DNA from: DASUNP01 sp035249305 | GTDB taxonomy: Bacteria; Acidobacteriota; Blastocatellia; UBA7656 | Assembly (NCBI GenBank): GCA_035249305.1 | Contig: DATFGQ010000089.1 | Coordinates: 1 to 64,000, forward strand | DNA length: 64,000 nt | Direction: 5' to 3' | In this document: piece by piece, positions 1 to 10,114 of the stretch | Layout of the letters: the number at the start of each line of letters is the position of its first letter | Position numbering within the stretch: position 1 is the first letter of the stretch | The notes under the pieces: generated by a model | Told to the model about the DNA's origin: nothing | The model's database searches: none | The model's input: the letters and a program-made list of their open reading frames with translations, nothing else | Program-made: the position numbers and the translations under genes

Positions 1-90
1 TTCCTATTGAATCACGCCCCTTTCGGGGCTTATTGAATCGCGCCTCTTCGAGGCTCTATTGAATAAAGCCTTTTCAGGGCTTTTTCTCCC
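1..90. repeat. Three tandem 26-bp hairpin units ending in a terminator-like hairpin
   Basis: Three copies of a 26-bp unit lie head to tail at 5-30, 31-56 and 57-82. Each begins TATTGAAT and then folds into a short GC-rich hairpin (for example GCCCC TTTC GGGGC). The arms differ between units but compensate, so pairing is conserved rather than sequence. The third hairpin runs into five T residues at 81-85, as a rho-independent terminator would. The array may extend beyond the window edge. There are no unique spacers, so it is not a CRISPR. Confidence 0.6.
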
Positions 91-241
91 ACTTCTCAGA
101 CACCCTCTCCCTGCTTTCCCGGCGTTGAAACGCCGCGCTAAAATCATGCCGCCGCTACGCGGCGGATGCGGGACCGGCTATTACAGTCATCGATCGACAA
201 GTCGTTTCAGCCATGATCGATTTGTCGCTGGTGCTCTTACT

Positions 242-760
242 CTACTCTTTTTCGTCTCCCTCTTCTTCACTCCCGTCTTCGTCTCTCGTCAGGTCGGCCT
301 CGTCGAGGCGCGCCATCAGCCAGTGGCGGAACAGGTCCGCTTCTTCGCCCTTGCGGGTCCAACGCGCGCGGTCGAACATCGTCAGCGCCATCACCAGCGC
401 GTGGTGCTGGCCCGCGCGGTCGCCCGCGAGCTCGAACTGCCTGTAAAGCCTGTCGATCAAGTCTACGCTCGCGCGCGCCGTCGGCTCGTCCTTGAAGCCG
501 AGCTTGCGGGCGAAGAACTTCGAGTAGACGTTCATGGGGTTGGCCGATGTCGTGTAAAGGTCGAAGTAGCCCGTCATCAGGTTCGACTCTTGCAGCACGT
601 TGGCGACGTAGCTGGGACGCGCCCCCGTGATCATTGCCAGGTCTTCGACGTCGCTTATCCCCGACGTGTAGAGCGCGATGATCTGATCCTTCCTTGAGAC
701 GCGCCTCGGCCGCTGATCGTCGGGCGCAGTCTCCTTTTTTCGACGCGTGCTTGTACTCAT
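242..760 (-). CDS. Conserved hypothetical protein with N-terminal HTH-like segment
   Basis: A protein of 172 residues. The basic N-terminus (about residues 1-25) is followed by a segment of about 40 residues that reads like a helix-turn-helix: short helices, then GARPSYVANVLQES, resembling the recognition helix of sigma-region-4 or resolvase-type HTHs. The remainder is helical, and the C-terminus is very acidic (DEDGSEEEGDEKE). An AGGAG five bases upstream supports the start at 760. I do not recognise the family. A DNA-binding regulator is possible, but only the HTH-like pattern supports it. Its divergent neighbours do not reveal a role. Confidence 0.6.
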   Translation of the reverse strand: MSTSTRRKKETAPDDQRPRRVSRKDQIIALYTSGISDVEDLAMITGARPSYVANVLQESNLMTGYFDLYTTSANPMNVYSKFFARKLGFKDEPTARASVDLIDRLYRQFELAGDRAGQHHALVMALTMFDRARWTRKGEEADLFRHWLMARLDEADLTRDEDGSEEEGDEKE

Positions 761-840
761 AGCTCTCCTTTTTGCGGGCGATTACAGGATTCAGACACGC
801 GGCGGCATGATTGTCTCACGCGCCGCGCGACGGTGGGCTT

Positions 841-1068
841 TTAATGTCTTCCGCCCTTCTCCCCGCCCTTGCGGCTCGACTCGCGGCTCTCGGTCTTCCC
901 GCGGCCGCTTCCCGATTTCTTGCCGCCGCCGCTCTCTTTATTCACCGTAGCCCAGGCGCGCCGTTCGGCCTCTTTTTCCGAAACGCCGCGCTTCTCGTAG
1001 CCTTCTTCTATGTGCTCGGCCTTGCGTTTCTGCTTGTCCGTGTACGCTCCCTTATCTCCCCTTGGCAT
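841..1068 (-). CDS. Small basic KGG/SGR-rich protein
   Basis: A protein of 75 residues, extremely rich in Lys, Arg, Glu and Gly. The N-terminal half (MPRGDKGAYTDKQKRKAEHI and the following EKEAERRAWATVNKESGG) matches a widespread small family often labelled 'plasmid stabilization protein', for which I know no firm function. The C-terminal half is low complexity (GGGKKSGSGRGKTESR). AGGAGG lies seven bases before the ATG, so the start is well supported. The composition suggests a disordered, nucleic-acid-binding or stress-related protein. This is inference only. Confidence 0.7.
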   Translation of the reverse strand: MPRGDKGAYTDKQKRKAEHIEEGYEKRGVSEKEAERRAWATVNKESGGGKKSGSGRGKTESRESSRKGGEKGGRH

Positions 1069-1361
1069 TTTTTTACCTCCTTACTTTGTGCCGGCGTATC
1101 TGTTCGTTATATTTAGCTTTAATACAAAAGCAATTGGGGTGCCACTGGCTATTCGTGTCAAGTAGGAGTAGAGTAAAGACACGCTTTAGAACGAGCAGCG
1201 CGGGGCGGTTGCAAGTGGCGCGATTAGCAAGCCTGATAAGGCGGGCCGGTATCACATGGGCATGTCCTACTTGCACGCCGTCAGGGTATTCACCTTTCTT
1301 AGTTTCTCAACCACGCTGACGTTCTGTAAGTGAACGGGATTATGCCAGGAGGATGATACTG
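1069..1361. promoter_or_regulatory. Divergent intergenic region upstream of the chemosensory-like cluster
   Basis: About 290 bases separate the leftward small basic protein from the rightward CheB gene, so promoters for both should lie here. I see no convincing open frame and no clear sigma-70 hexamer pair. The only strong element is AGGAGG at 1347-1352. It touches an ATG at 1353 but lies nine bases before the ATG at 1362, which makes 1362 the better start for the CheB gene. Confidence 0.45.
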
Positions 1362-2456
1362 ATGCCTGGACATGACGTTATCGTAATAGGGGCTTCGGCG
1401 GGCGGCATCGAAGCGCTCAAAGCGCTTGTGAAACTGTTGGCGGACGACCTGCCGGCCTCTCTGTTTATCACTCTACATGTCCCCGGCAACGGCACGAGCG
1501 TGCTGCCGAAGATACTGAGCAGGGTCGCCCCTTTCGCGGCTCACCACCCGGAGGACATGGAAGCGATAGAGCACGGGCGCATATACATCGCGCCGCCCGA
1601 CACTCATCTTCTGGTCAAGCGCGGCCACGTCCGGCTGACGCGCGGGCCGAAGGAGAACGGCTTCCGCCCGGCCATAGACCCTATGTTCCGCACGGCGGCG
1701 CGATACTACGGCCACAGGGTTGTGGGGGTGATCTTATCCGGCACGCTCGACGACGGGACGGCCGGCATGATTGCGATCAAAAAGCAGGGCGGCATAGCCA
1801 TTGCGCAAGACCCGGACGAGGCGCTCTACAACGGGATGCCTTTGAGCGCGATTGAGAACGCCGGCGTAGATTACGTCGCGCCCCTTTCCGAGATCGCCTC
1901 TATATTGATTCGCCTCGCCAACGAGCCGATCGAGGAAGGAGAGGAGCCAGTGAGCGACGACATGGAGTTAGAGTCGGACATAAGCGAGCTTGAATTCGAC
2001 TCCCTGCACAGAGACAGGAGGCCGGGTTCGCCTTCCAGGTTTAGCTGCCCCGAGTGCAACGGCGTGCTGTGGGAGATAGACGACGAGAACCTCCTGCGCT
2101 TCCGCTGCCGCGTCGGCCACGCCTACTCCGCCGAGACGCTGCTGGCCGAGCAGTCGGACGCCGTCGAGGCCGCGATGTGGGCCGCGCTGAGGGCGCTTGA
2201 AGAGAACGTCGCCTTGATGAGCCGCCTGGCCGACCGCATGCGCCGCCGGGGCCACGAAAAGACCGCTGAGCGTTTTGAGGCGCAGGCGCGCGACGCCGAC
2301 AACCGCGCGGAGGTCTTGCGGCAGACGCTCATAACGCGCCCGGCCCTAGACCCCGCCGAGCCCGACCCGCAGCGGGCGGACCTGCCCGGCTCCGAGGCTC
2401 AGCTCAAGGCGGAAGCTCTCCCCGCGCAAGGGGGCGGGCAGGCGGGCAATGATTAA
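1362..2456 (+). CDS. cheB: CheB-type protein-glutamate methylesterase, no receiver domain, zinc-ribbon C-terminal extension
   Basis: A 364-residue protein. Residues 1-190 form a CheB methylesterase domain: the nucleophile loop IGASAGG, the His loop ITLHVPG and the Asp loop SGTLDDGTAG make the Ser-His-Asp triad. CheB removes methyl groups from chemoreceptor glutamates. The usual N-terminal receiver domain is absent, so phosphorylation control is not built in. The C-terminal part (about 222-340) carries a CPEC...CRVGH zinc-finger-like module followed by helices (a recurrent CheB-associated extension). The start at 1362 was chosen because AGGAGG is nine bases upstream. It heads a rightward cluster with a second CheB, CheR and PAS kinases, so the substrate is probably a local signalling protein rather than a classical chemoreceptor. 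Confidence 0.85.
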   Translation: MPGHDVIVIGASAGGIEALKALVKLLADDLPASLFITLHVPGNGTSVLPKILSRVAPFAAHHPEDMEAIEHGRIYIAPPDTHLLVKRGHVRLTRGPKENGFRPAIDPMFRTAARYYGHRVVGVILSGTLDDGTAGMIAIKKQGGIAIAQDPDEALYNGMPLSAIENAGVDYVAPLSEIASILIRLANEPIEEGEEPVSDDMELESDISELEFDSLHRDRRPGSPSRFSCPECNGVLWEIDDENLLRFRCRVGHAYSAETLLAEQSDAVEAAMWAALRALEENVALMSRLADRMRRRGHEKTAERFEAQARDADNRAEVLRQTLITRPALDPAEPDPQRADLPGSEAQLKAEALPAQGGGQAGND

Positions 2457-2540
2457 GTTCCGGGGCGTACAACTGTTGCTTGACATAGTTGCTGCGCTCA
2501 ATCATTATCAGCGCACAATTCGCGATGGATAGAAATAATC

Positions 2541-3167
2541 TTGAGCAGGCAGCAGGAACAATCAGCCGCCCGATCAGATTCGCCTCTGGTCGCCTTCGAG
2601 ATAGTCGCCATAGCGTCTTCGGCGGGCGGGCTTTCGGCATTGACACGCGTCCTGTCGGCGCTGCCGCAAGATTTCCCTACGCCCATCGCGGTCGTTCAGC
2701 ACCTCGACCCCAGGCACCGCAGCTTGATGGCGAAGATTCTCAGCGGGCGCACTAAGCTCAGGGTCAAAGAGGCGGAAGACGAAGAGCTGCTGCAACCTGG
2801 GACGGCTTACATAGCCCCTCCCGACAACCACCTGCTCGTCAACCCCGACAGCAGCGTCTCTTTGACACATTCCGAGCTCGTTCACTTCGTACGACCCTCG
2901 GCGGACCTGCTTTTCGAGTCGGTCGCGGCCAGCTATAAAGAGAGGTCGATTGCGGTGGTGCTGACAGGGTCGGGCTCGGACGGGAGCCTCGGCGTGCGGG
3001 CCGTGAAAAAGATGGGCGGGACCGTCATCGCCCAGGACGAAGCCACCTCAGAGTTTTTCGGCATGCCAAGCGCGGCCATACAGACAGGCATCGTGGATTT
3101 CATACTGCCGCTCGAAGAGATCGCCCCGGCACTTGTCACGCTGGTTATGACTGGAGAATCGAGATGA
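2541..3167 (+). CDS. cheB: Second stand-alone CheB methylesterase
   Basis: A 208-residue protein that is essentially a bare CheB catalytic domain: IASSAGG with the nucleophile Ser, VVQHLDPRHRSL with the catalytic His, and TGSGSDGSLG with the catalytic Asp. The start appears to be TTG at 2541 because no ATG or GTG is available in frame before the catalytic core. Its stop overlaps the ATG of the following cheR by four bases (ATGA), so the two are translationally coupled. Sequence divergence from the first CheB and the lack of its C-terminal extension argue against a recent duplication. It is probably the cognate esterase of the adjacent methyltransferase. Confidence 0.85.
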   Translation: MSRQQEQSAARSDSPLVAFEIVAIASSAGGLSALTRVLSALPQDFPTPIAVVQHLDPRHRSLMAKILSGRTKLRVKEAEDEELLQPGTAYIAPPDNHLLVNPDSSVSLTHSELVHFVRPSADLLFESVAASYKERSIAVVLTGSGSDGSLGVRAVKKMGGTVIAQDEATSEFFGMPSAAIQTGIVDFILPLEEIAPALVTLVMTGESR

Positions 3168-5050
3168 GTGAGAGCAAGAAGTTCGACCCTATCCAGGAAC
3201 GCGAATTCGAGGCGCTGCTCGACTACCTGAAGAAGAGCCGAGGATTCGATTTCACAGCCTACAAGCGCGCCAGCCTGATGCGCCGCGTCAGCAAGCGTAT
3301 GCAGACGGTCGGCGTCGAATCTTTTAACGATTACCAGGACTACCTGCAAGTACACCCCGAAGAGTTCGCCCACCTGTTCAACACGATCCTGATCAACGTG
3401 ACGAAGTTCTTCCGCGACGACGAAGCATGGGAGTTCGTGAAGTCGGACATCATCCCGCGCATAATTCAGAATAAGAAGCCGTCGGACGCCATACGCGTCT
3501 GGTGCGCGGGCACGGCCTCGGGCGAGGAGGCCTACACCATAGCCATGCTGCTTGCCGAGGCCCTGGGCCAGGAGCAGTTGAGCGAGCGCGTAAAGATCTA
3601 TGCCACGGACGTTGACGAGGACGCGCTCAGCCAGGCGCGCGCGGCCACCTACAACGCGAAGCAGATGGAGACGGTCCCGCCCGAATACGTCGAAAAATAC
3701 TTCGAGAATGCCGACACGCGCTTCTCTTTCCGCAAGGACCTGCGGCGCGCTGTGATCTTCGGCCGCCACGACCTCATACAGGACGCGCCCATATCCAAGG
3801 TCGACCTGCTGACGTGCCGCAACACGCTGATGTATTTTAACGCCGAGGCTCAAGCGAAGATCCTCGTCCACTTCCACTTCGCGCTCAACGACGAGGGGAT
3901 ACTCTTTCTCGGGAAGTCCGAGATGCTGCTGACGCACACAAACATCTTCACGCCGCTCGACCTGCGCCGCCGCATCTTCACGAAGGTCCCCAGGCTGAAC
4001 CTGCGCGACCGGCTGCTGATCCTGGCCCAGAACAATAACGAGATCGAGGTGAGCCACCTGGCCAACCACGTGCGGATACGCGAGGCCGCGTTCGAGACGA
4101 GCCCCGCCTCTCAGTTAGTCATCGACCAGAACGGCTTGCTCGTCCTAGTCAACCAGCAGGCCCGCGCGCAATTCGGTATATCGGCCAAAGACACGGGCCG
4201 ACCCTTCAAAGACCTCGAAATATCTTACCGCCCCGTCGAGCTGCGCTCGCGGCTTGAGCAGGCCTACGCCGAACGTAGGCTGGTCAGTTTAAGAGAGGTC
4301 GAATGGCCCGTGACCCCGACCGACGTTCGTTACCTCGACGTGCAGATCATGCCGCTGATCTCGAACCTCGGCGCGCTGCTCGGCGCGACGATCACCTTCA
4401 CCGACGTGACGCGCGCCAAGCAGTTGAATGACGATCTACAGAACTCCAGGCAGGAGCTTGAGACGGCCTACGAGGAGCTGCAATCGACGGTCGAAGAGCA
4501 GGAGACGACTAACGAAGAGCTGCAATCGACGAACGAGGAGCTTGAGACGCTCAACGAGGAGCTACAGTCGACCAACGAAGAGCTTGAGACGATGAACGAA
4601 GAGATGCGCCAGCGCACGGCCGAGCTAAACCAGGTGAACGATTTTCTTGAGTCTATCTTGACCAGCCTGCGCGTCGGCGTTATGGTCGTCAACCCGAGCC
4701 TGCAAGTCGAGGCATGGAACCTGCGGGCCGAAGACCTCTGGGGGCTGCGCAACGAGGAGGTCAACGGGCAACACTTCATGAATCTCGACATAGGGTTGCC
4801 GCTGGAGAAGTTGAAACAGAGCATAAAGAATTGCCTCAGCGGGCAGAAGGACTATCATGAGATGACGCTTGAGGCCACGAACCGCAGGGGGCGTATGATC
4901 GAGTGCCGGGTCATCTGCACGCCACTCAAGAGCAAGGCCGAGGGGATACGCGGCGCGATAGTGTTGATGGAGGATCGGGACGGCGCGAGGCCTTCTGAGC
5001 CGCGCCCCTCTCAAGGCGACGGTAGCAACTCCCCGGACGGGTCGAAGTAG
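3164..5050 (+). CDS. cheR: CheR-type methyltransferase with coiled coil and PAS domains
   Basis: A 628-residue protein. Residues 10-65 are a CheR N-terminal helical domain and about 75-275 a CheR SAM-dependent methyltransferase, with motif I around 113-128 (VWCAGTASGEEAYTIAM) and the LLTCRNTLMYF motif. A PAS-like domain follows at about 300-420, then a heptad coiled coil (repeats of EELQSTNEELETLNEEL) at about 425-490, and a second PAS domain to about 605. In many bacteria CheB, CheR, this coiled coil, PAS and a kinase are fused in one polypeptide; here they are split between adjacent genes. No HAMP or transmembrane segment is seen, so the enzyme is probably cytoplasmic. Confidence 0.88.
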   Translation: MSESKKFDPIQEREFEALLDYLKKSRGFDFTAYKRASLMRRVSKRMQTVGVESFNDYQDYLQVHPEEFAHLFNTILINVTKFFRDDEAWEFVKSDIIPRIIQNKKPSDAIRVWCAGTASGEEAYTIAMLLAEALGQEQLSERVKIYATDVDEDALSQARAATYNAKQMETVPPEYVEKYFENADTRFSFRKDLRRAVIFGRHDLIQDAPISKVDLLTCRNTLMYFNAEAQAKILVHFHFALNDEGILFLGKSEMLLTHTNIFTPLDLRRRIFTKVPRLNLRDRLLILAQNNNEIEVSHLANHVRIREAAFETSPASQLVIDQNGLLVLVNQQARAQFGISAKDTGRPFKDLEISYRPVELRSRLEQAYAERRLVSLREVEWPVTPTDVRYLDVQIMPLISNLGALLGATITFTDVTRAKQLNDDLQNSRQELETAYEELQSTVEEQETTNEELQSTNEELETLNEELQSTNEELETMNEEMRQRTAELNQVNDFLESILTSLRVGVMVVNPSLQVEAWNLRAEDLWGLRNEEVNGQHFMNLDIGLPLEKLKQSIKNCLSGQKDYHEMTLEATNRRGRMIECRVICTPLKSKAEGIRGAIVLMEDRDGARPSEPRPSQGDGSNSPDGSK

Positions 5051-5080
5051 AACGGACCGTTATAGCAGGGGGATGGCTTT

Positions 5081-6914
<1,834 letters not shown>

Positions 6915-6919
<5 letters not shown>

Positions 6920-7080
6920 TGTCCTAAAGGCGTGTTGCCGCTAGAAGACTGTAGGGGCAGCCCTTGTGGCTGCCCGGATCGCGCGTCAGCGCGATGACGT
7001 AATCGTCCTTCGGACGATCCGGGCGTGGACAAGCCCCGCCCCTACAGGTTTGCTCAACAACACGCCTTTGGGACACTACC
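6915..7080. repeat. Nested inverted-repeat element (MITE-like) at the 3' end of the kinase gene
   Basis: The outer arms 6915-6937 and 7058-7080 are inverted copies of a 23-bp sequence with one mismatch (GGTAGTGTCC at the outer end). Inside them a second, imperfect inverted pair, CTGTAGGGGC at 6949 and GCCCCTACAG ending at 7046, encloses a GC-rich core. The kinase stop codon TAG (6917-6919) is part of the left arm. A shorter hairpin with the same GTAGGGGCAGCC core lies at 60780-60810, so the sequence is dispersed. There is no coding capacity. It may act as a terminator between the kinase and PAS-Crp genes. Confidence 0.75.
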
Positions 7081-7170
7081 GTCCAGCTTGATTTTTCTCA
7101 CCTGAATGGCGCATGCTTATTTTTCCCCCTGGGTCTAACAATGAAAGTTAAAGAAAAACAAGGTGCGGGT

Positions 7171-8565
7171 ATGAACCTTGAAACTTTCAGCGCACGAATA
7201 AGGCTGGCGCGGGAGAGGGCCGCCGAGTTGCAGCAGCGGGCCGATCTGTTACCTAACCAACAGCACGCCCTGACAGAGCAGGCTCTCGAAGACCTACAGA
7301 TCACGCTCGAAGAGCTGCGGGTCGCCGAAGAGGAGCTGCGCGTCCAGAACGAGGAACTGGCTTCGGCCCTCCACGGGGTACAGGCGCAGCGCGAGCGGTA
7401 CCACGAGCTGTTCGAGTTTGCGCCCGACGGCTACTTTGTGACCGATCAGGGCGGAGTGATACGTGAAGCCAACCGCGCGGCTGCGGGGATGGTCGGGGTG
7501 GAGAGGGATAAACTGGCGGGGAAACCCCTCCTGATCTTCGTCCACAAGGACGACCGGCGCGCTTTTCTGTCGGAGCTGGAGCGGCATAGCCGCTCCAGCT
7601 CCGAAACTTTTTCATTCGAGTTACGGTTATTGCCGCGACACGGCGAGCCATATTACGGCGCGCTTAAGGTCGGCATTATACGCGACGCGGCAGGCGAGGT
7701 GGCGGCCCTCCGCTGGATGTTGCGCGACATATCCGAGCAGAAAGAGGCCGACCGTGAGATCCGCGCGCTCAACGCCGAGCTGGAGCGGCTGATCGCCGAG
7801 CGCACGTCCCAGTTAGAGAGCGCCGAGCGCGAGGTGTTGCGGCTGAAGAAGCAGACCGAGCCGAAGCCGCGACTGCCGCTTGAAAACGTCGTGCTCTCCT
7901 CCCTTCGCCAGGAGGCTTACGAGCGCATACTGCCCCACCTCGAAGAGGTCCCGCTACCTCTCGGCGAAGTCCTTTACCGCTCCGACGATAAGATCGATTA
8001 CGTCTACTTCCCCACGAGCGGGATGATCTCGCTTGTCTCTTCGACCGAAGAGGGCGAGTCGATAGAAGTGGGGATGGTCGGCAGAGACGGCATGATCGGC
8101 ATGCCGCTTTTCTTGGGGTCCTCCAGATCGCCCTACCTCATCACGGTCCAGATAGCGGGGAAGGCCCTCAGGCTGAAGGCCGACAGGTTCGAGGTCGAGT
8201 CGGCCCGAAACGGGTCTATGCACAGCGCGATGCTGGGCTACGCCTACGTGATGCTCACGCAACTCACACAGTCCGTCGTCTGTAACCGTTTTCACAGCCT
8301 CGACGAGCGGTTCTGCCGCTGGCTGCTCATGGCCGAGGACTGCGCCCAGGCAGACTCGTTCGCGCTCACACAGGAGTTCATATCACAGATGCTGGGCGTG
8401 CGCCGTTCGGGCGTGACAGTGGCGGCGCGCACCCTCCAGGAGAAGGGGCTGATTAGATACACGCGCGGCAACATCACCATACTCGACAGGCCGGGCCTGG
8501 AAACAAGCTCCTGCGAGTGCTACCGTATCGTGAGGGAAGAGACGCGGCTCCTTCTGAGGATTTAA
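7171..8565 (+). CDS. PAS domain fused to a Crp/Fnr-type transcription regulator
   Basis: A 464-residue protein from the ATG at 7171 (AAGGTG five bases upstream; an ATG 30 bases earlier is possible). The N-terminus is a coiled coil (EELRVAEEELRVQNEEL) and PAS domain very like those of the upstream kinase, followed by a short coiled coil. The second half is a Crp/Fnr regulator: a cyclic-nucleotide-binding-like beta barrel (about 235-350), then a winged helix with LTQEFISQMLGVRRSGVTVA as the HTH. The cNMP-pocket Arg is not obvious, as in many soil-bacterial Crp relatives. It is probably a one-component sensor-regulator acting with the CheB/CheR/kinase cluster. The fusion is unusual. Confidence 0.85.
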   Translation: MNLETFSARIRLARERAAELQQRADLLPNQQHALTEQALEDLQITLEELRVAEEELRVQNEELASALHGVQAQRERYHELFEFAPDGYFVTDQGGVIREANRAAAGMVGVERDKLAGKPLLIFVHKDDRRAFLSELERHSRSSSETFSFELRLLPRHGEPYYGALKVGIIRDAAGEVAALRWMLRDISEQKEADREIRALNAELERLIAERTSQLESAEREVLRLKKQTEPKPRLPLENVVLSSLRQEAYERILPHLEEVPLPLGEVLYRSDDKIDYVYFPTSGMISLVSSTEEGESIEVGMVGRDGMIGMPLFLGSSRSPYLITVQIAGKALRLKADRFEVESARNGSMHSAMLGYAYVMLTQLTQSVVCNRFHSLDERFCRWLLMAEDCAQADSFALTQEFISQMLGVRRSGVTVAARTLQEKGLIRYTRGNITILDRPGLETSSCECYRIVREETRLLLRI

Positions 8566-9030
8566 CCGCGGTTAGCTAAAGTGGATTCCCAACGAATCCT
8601 CGCCGGCCATTTTGAAATCCACCTTAAAATTTCTCAAAGTACGCTAACGTACCGACGCGCCAGATCGACAGGGATAGAATTGAGCTAACGAGTCGCCGCT
8701 GCTTCGACGCGCGGCCGACGAGACCGATGTCGGGCGCTACAATCTGAAGAGGGAAAATCAAATGGCGGATGAAGCTTATCTGCGATTCCGAATGCGACGA
8801 CGAGGTGAGCCGGCGCGGCGGCTTCAGCCTATCCGGCAGACTAGGGCAATAAAACTTTTCCCATCTTCACAGCTTCACTCATAGCCTGATGTTGATCCTC
8901 CTATGAAGCTGATAAGCGCCGGGGCTGCTCCCCGGCGCGTTTTTTTAATACCCTCAGTGCGTTAGCGTACAGACCCGCCGCAGGGCTTGCGCCTATACTT
9001 AATCATCCACCCAGGAATGGAACGACCACG
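8566..9030 (+). other. 465-base non-coding stretch with a strong terminator
   Basis: No open frame with coding character was seen. The notable element is the rho-independent terminator listed separately, about 350 bases after the PAS-Crp stop. That is far for a 3' UTR, so the sequence just before it (about 8700-8915) could encode a small RNA. I could not identify a conserved RNA family. Confidence 0.4.
8916..8947 (+). terminator. Rho-independent terminator
   Basis: A perfect nine-base-pair stem GCGCCGGGG / CCCCGGCGC with a five-base loop (CTGCT) is followed by a run of seven T. It ends either the PAS-Crp transcript or an independent short transcript. Confidence 0.85.
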
Positions 9031-9276
9031 ATGGAGCACATAGCGAAACTAGAACAGGAAGTGGCCTCTCTCGACGAAAGGATCGAGGCCCAGGTGCGGC
9101 TCGTCTCAAACAAGCTTGCGAGGACTCAGAAGATAGAAGAGCTTGAGGACTGCGCGGCGGAGTTGACCAGGCTGATCGATAGGCGCAAAATTAAACATGA
9201 CCTGTTGATTTTGCTGACGGCCGGCGACGGCGGACAAAGCAGAGGGGCCGTCGGCAGAGATAAAGTCAACCACTGA
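9031..9276 (+). CDS. Small coiled-coil protein, unknown function
   Basis: An 81-residue acidic helical protein. Residues 3-60 show heptad spacing (MEHIAKLEQEVASLDERI, then KIEELEDCAAELTRLIDRRK), so it is probably an oligomeric coiled coil. The C-terminal 20 residues are low complexity. A GGAA lies upstream of the ATG. I do not recognise the family. It stands alone between a terminator and a truncated glycosyltransferase gene. Confidence 0.5.
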   Translation: MEHIAKLEQEVASLDERIEAQVRLVSNKLARTQKIEELEDCAAELTRLIDRRKIKHDLLILLTAGDGGQSRGAVGRDKVNH

Positions 9277-9366
9277 TGTCTCCCCCGCGCGGCAATCACG
9301 CCGCGCGCCGCTTGCGCCGAACGGTAAGGCGCTCACGCAGCGGATAGATCGAGCGAGGGATGCTTT

Positions 9367-10077
9367 ATGTCTGAACTCAAGACCAGACTCTCCGACGCCT
9401 CGGCAAGTAAGATTCATCAAGGCCCATTCTCTCAGACCATCGACGTAGTCTGCCTGTCTCACCTGCGCTGGGATTTCGGCCACGGCCGGCCGCAGCACTT
9501 AATGGTGAGGTTCGCGCGCACGAACCGTGTCTTCTTTATCGAAGAGCCGGTTTATCTAAACGGCCTTTCGGCCCGGCTCGACATCAGCAGGCGCGGCGAC
9601 AGCCTCTTCGTAATCACGCCGCGACTGCCGAAGGGGCTCGACCCGCGGGCGGCGGCGGCCGTCGAGCGAACGCTGGTAGACGAGCTGGTCGCGGGGCGCG
9701 CGCTGCACGATTACATACTCTGGTACTACACCCCGGCGGCGCTCTCTTTCACAGACCACCTGAGTCCGCTCGCCGTAGTCTACGACTGCATGGATGAGCC
9801 GGCGACGGGCGACCCGCTCGAAGCGCGCTTGCTCGACCGGGCCGACGTAGTCTTCGCATGCGGACAGGGGCACTATGAATCTTTGCGCGAGACGCATCAG
9901 AACGTTCACCTCTTCCCGCCCGGCGCGGACGCATTCGCGTCCGACCAGTCGTGCGACCAGACCTGGTCGCGCATGTCGCACCACGTAAGCGCGGCCGTCC
10001 GCGACCGCCTCTCGACGTTCGCGGGCGCGCCTAAAGCCTACGCGAAACGGGCGACGAGCGCGGCCTTCGACCGATGA
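9367..10077 (+). CDS. Truncated GT-B glycosyltransferase (N-terminal half only)
   Basis: A 236-residue protein. Residues 25-200 match the N-terminal domain of group-1 glycosyltransferases of the HLRWDF..RPQHL type (VCLSHLRWDFGHGRPQHL, then FFIEEPV, ILWYYTPAAL and AVVYDCMDE). Full-length members are about 370-400 residues and carry a second Rossmann domain with the sugar-nucleotide site. Here the frame ends about where that domain should begin, after an unrelated Ser/Arg/Ala-rich tail. It is therefore probably a gene remnant or an inactive half-enzyme. Family recognition is firm; whether it still has a role is unknown. Confidence 0.7.
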   Translation: MSELKTRLSDASASKIHQGPFSQTIDVVCLSHLRWDFGHGRPQHLMVRFARTNRVFFIEEPVYLNGLSARLDISRRGDSLFVITPRLPKGLDPRAAAAVERTLVDELVAGRALHDYILWYYTPAALSFTDHLSPLAVVYDCMDEPATGDPLEARLLDRADVVFACGQGHYESLRETHQNVHLFPPGADAFASDQSCDQTWSRMSHHVSAAVRDRLSTFAGAPKAYAKRATSAAFDR

Positions 10078-10086
10078 GCGAGCGCG

Positions 10087-10110
10087 GGCGCAAGCCCGAG
10101 GGCTTGCGCC
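10087..10110. terminator. Bidirectional hairpin between convergent genes
   Basis: A perfect 11-base-pair stem GGCGCAAGCCC / GGGCTTGCGCC with a two-base gap sits between the rightward glycosyltransferase stop and the leftward frr stop. No long T tract follows on either side, so termination strength is uncertain. Confidence 0.5.
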
Positions 10111-10114
10111 ACGA

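Noticed and set aside
1..90. Possible CRISPR array
   Set aside because: The 26-bp units abut directly with no unique spacers, and each forms a hairpin.
2933..4069. Open frame of 378 codons on the minus strand
   Set aside because: It is antisense to cheR and the second cheB and has shadow-frame composition.
10087..10110. Attachment-site-like inverted repeat
   Set aside because: It is a simple hairpin between convergent genes with no direct repeat or integrase nearby.
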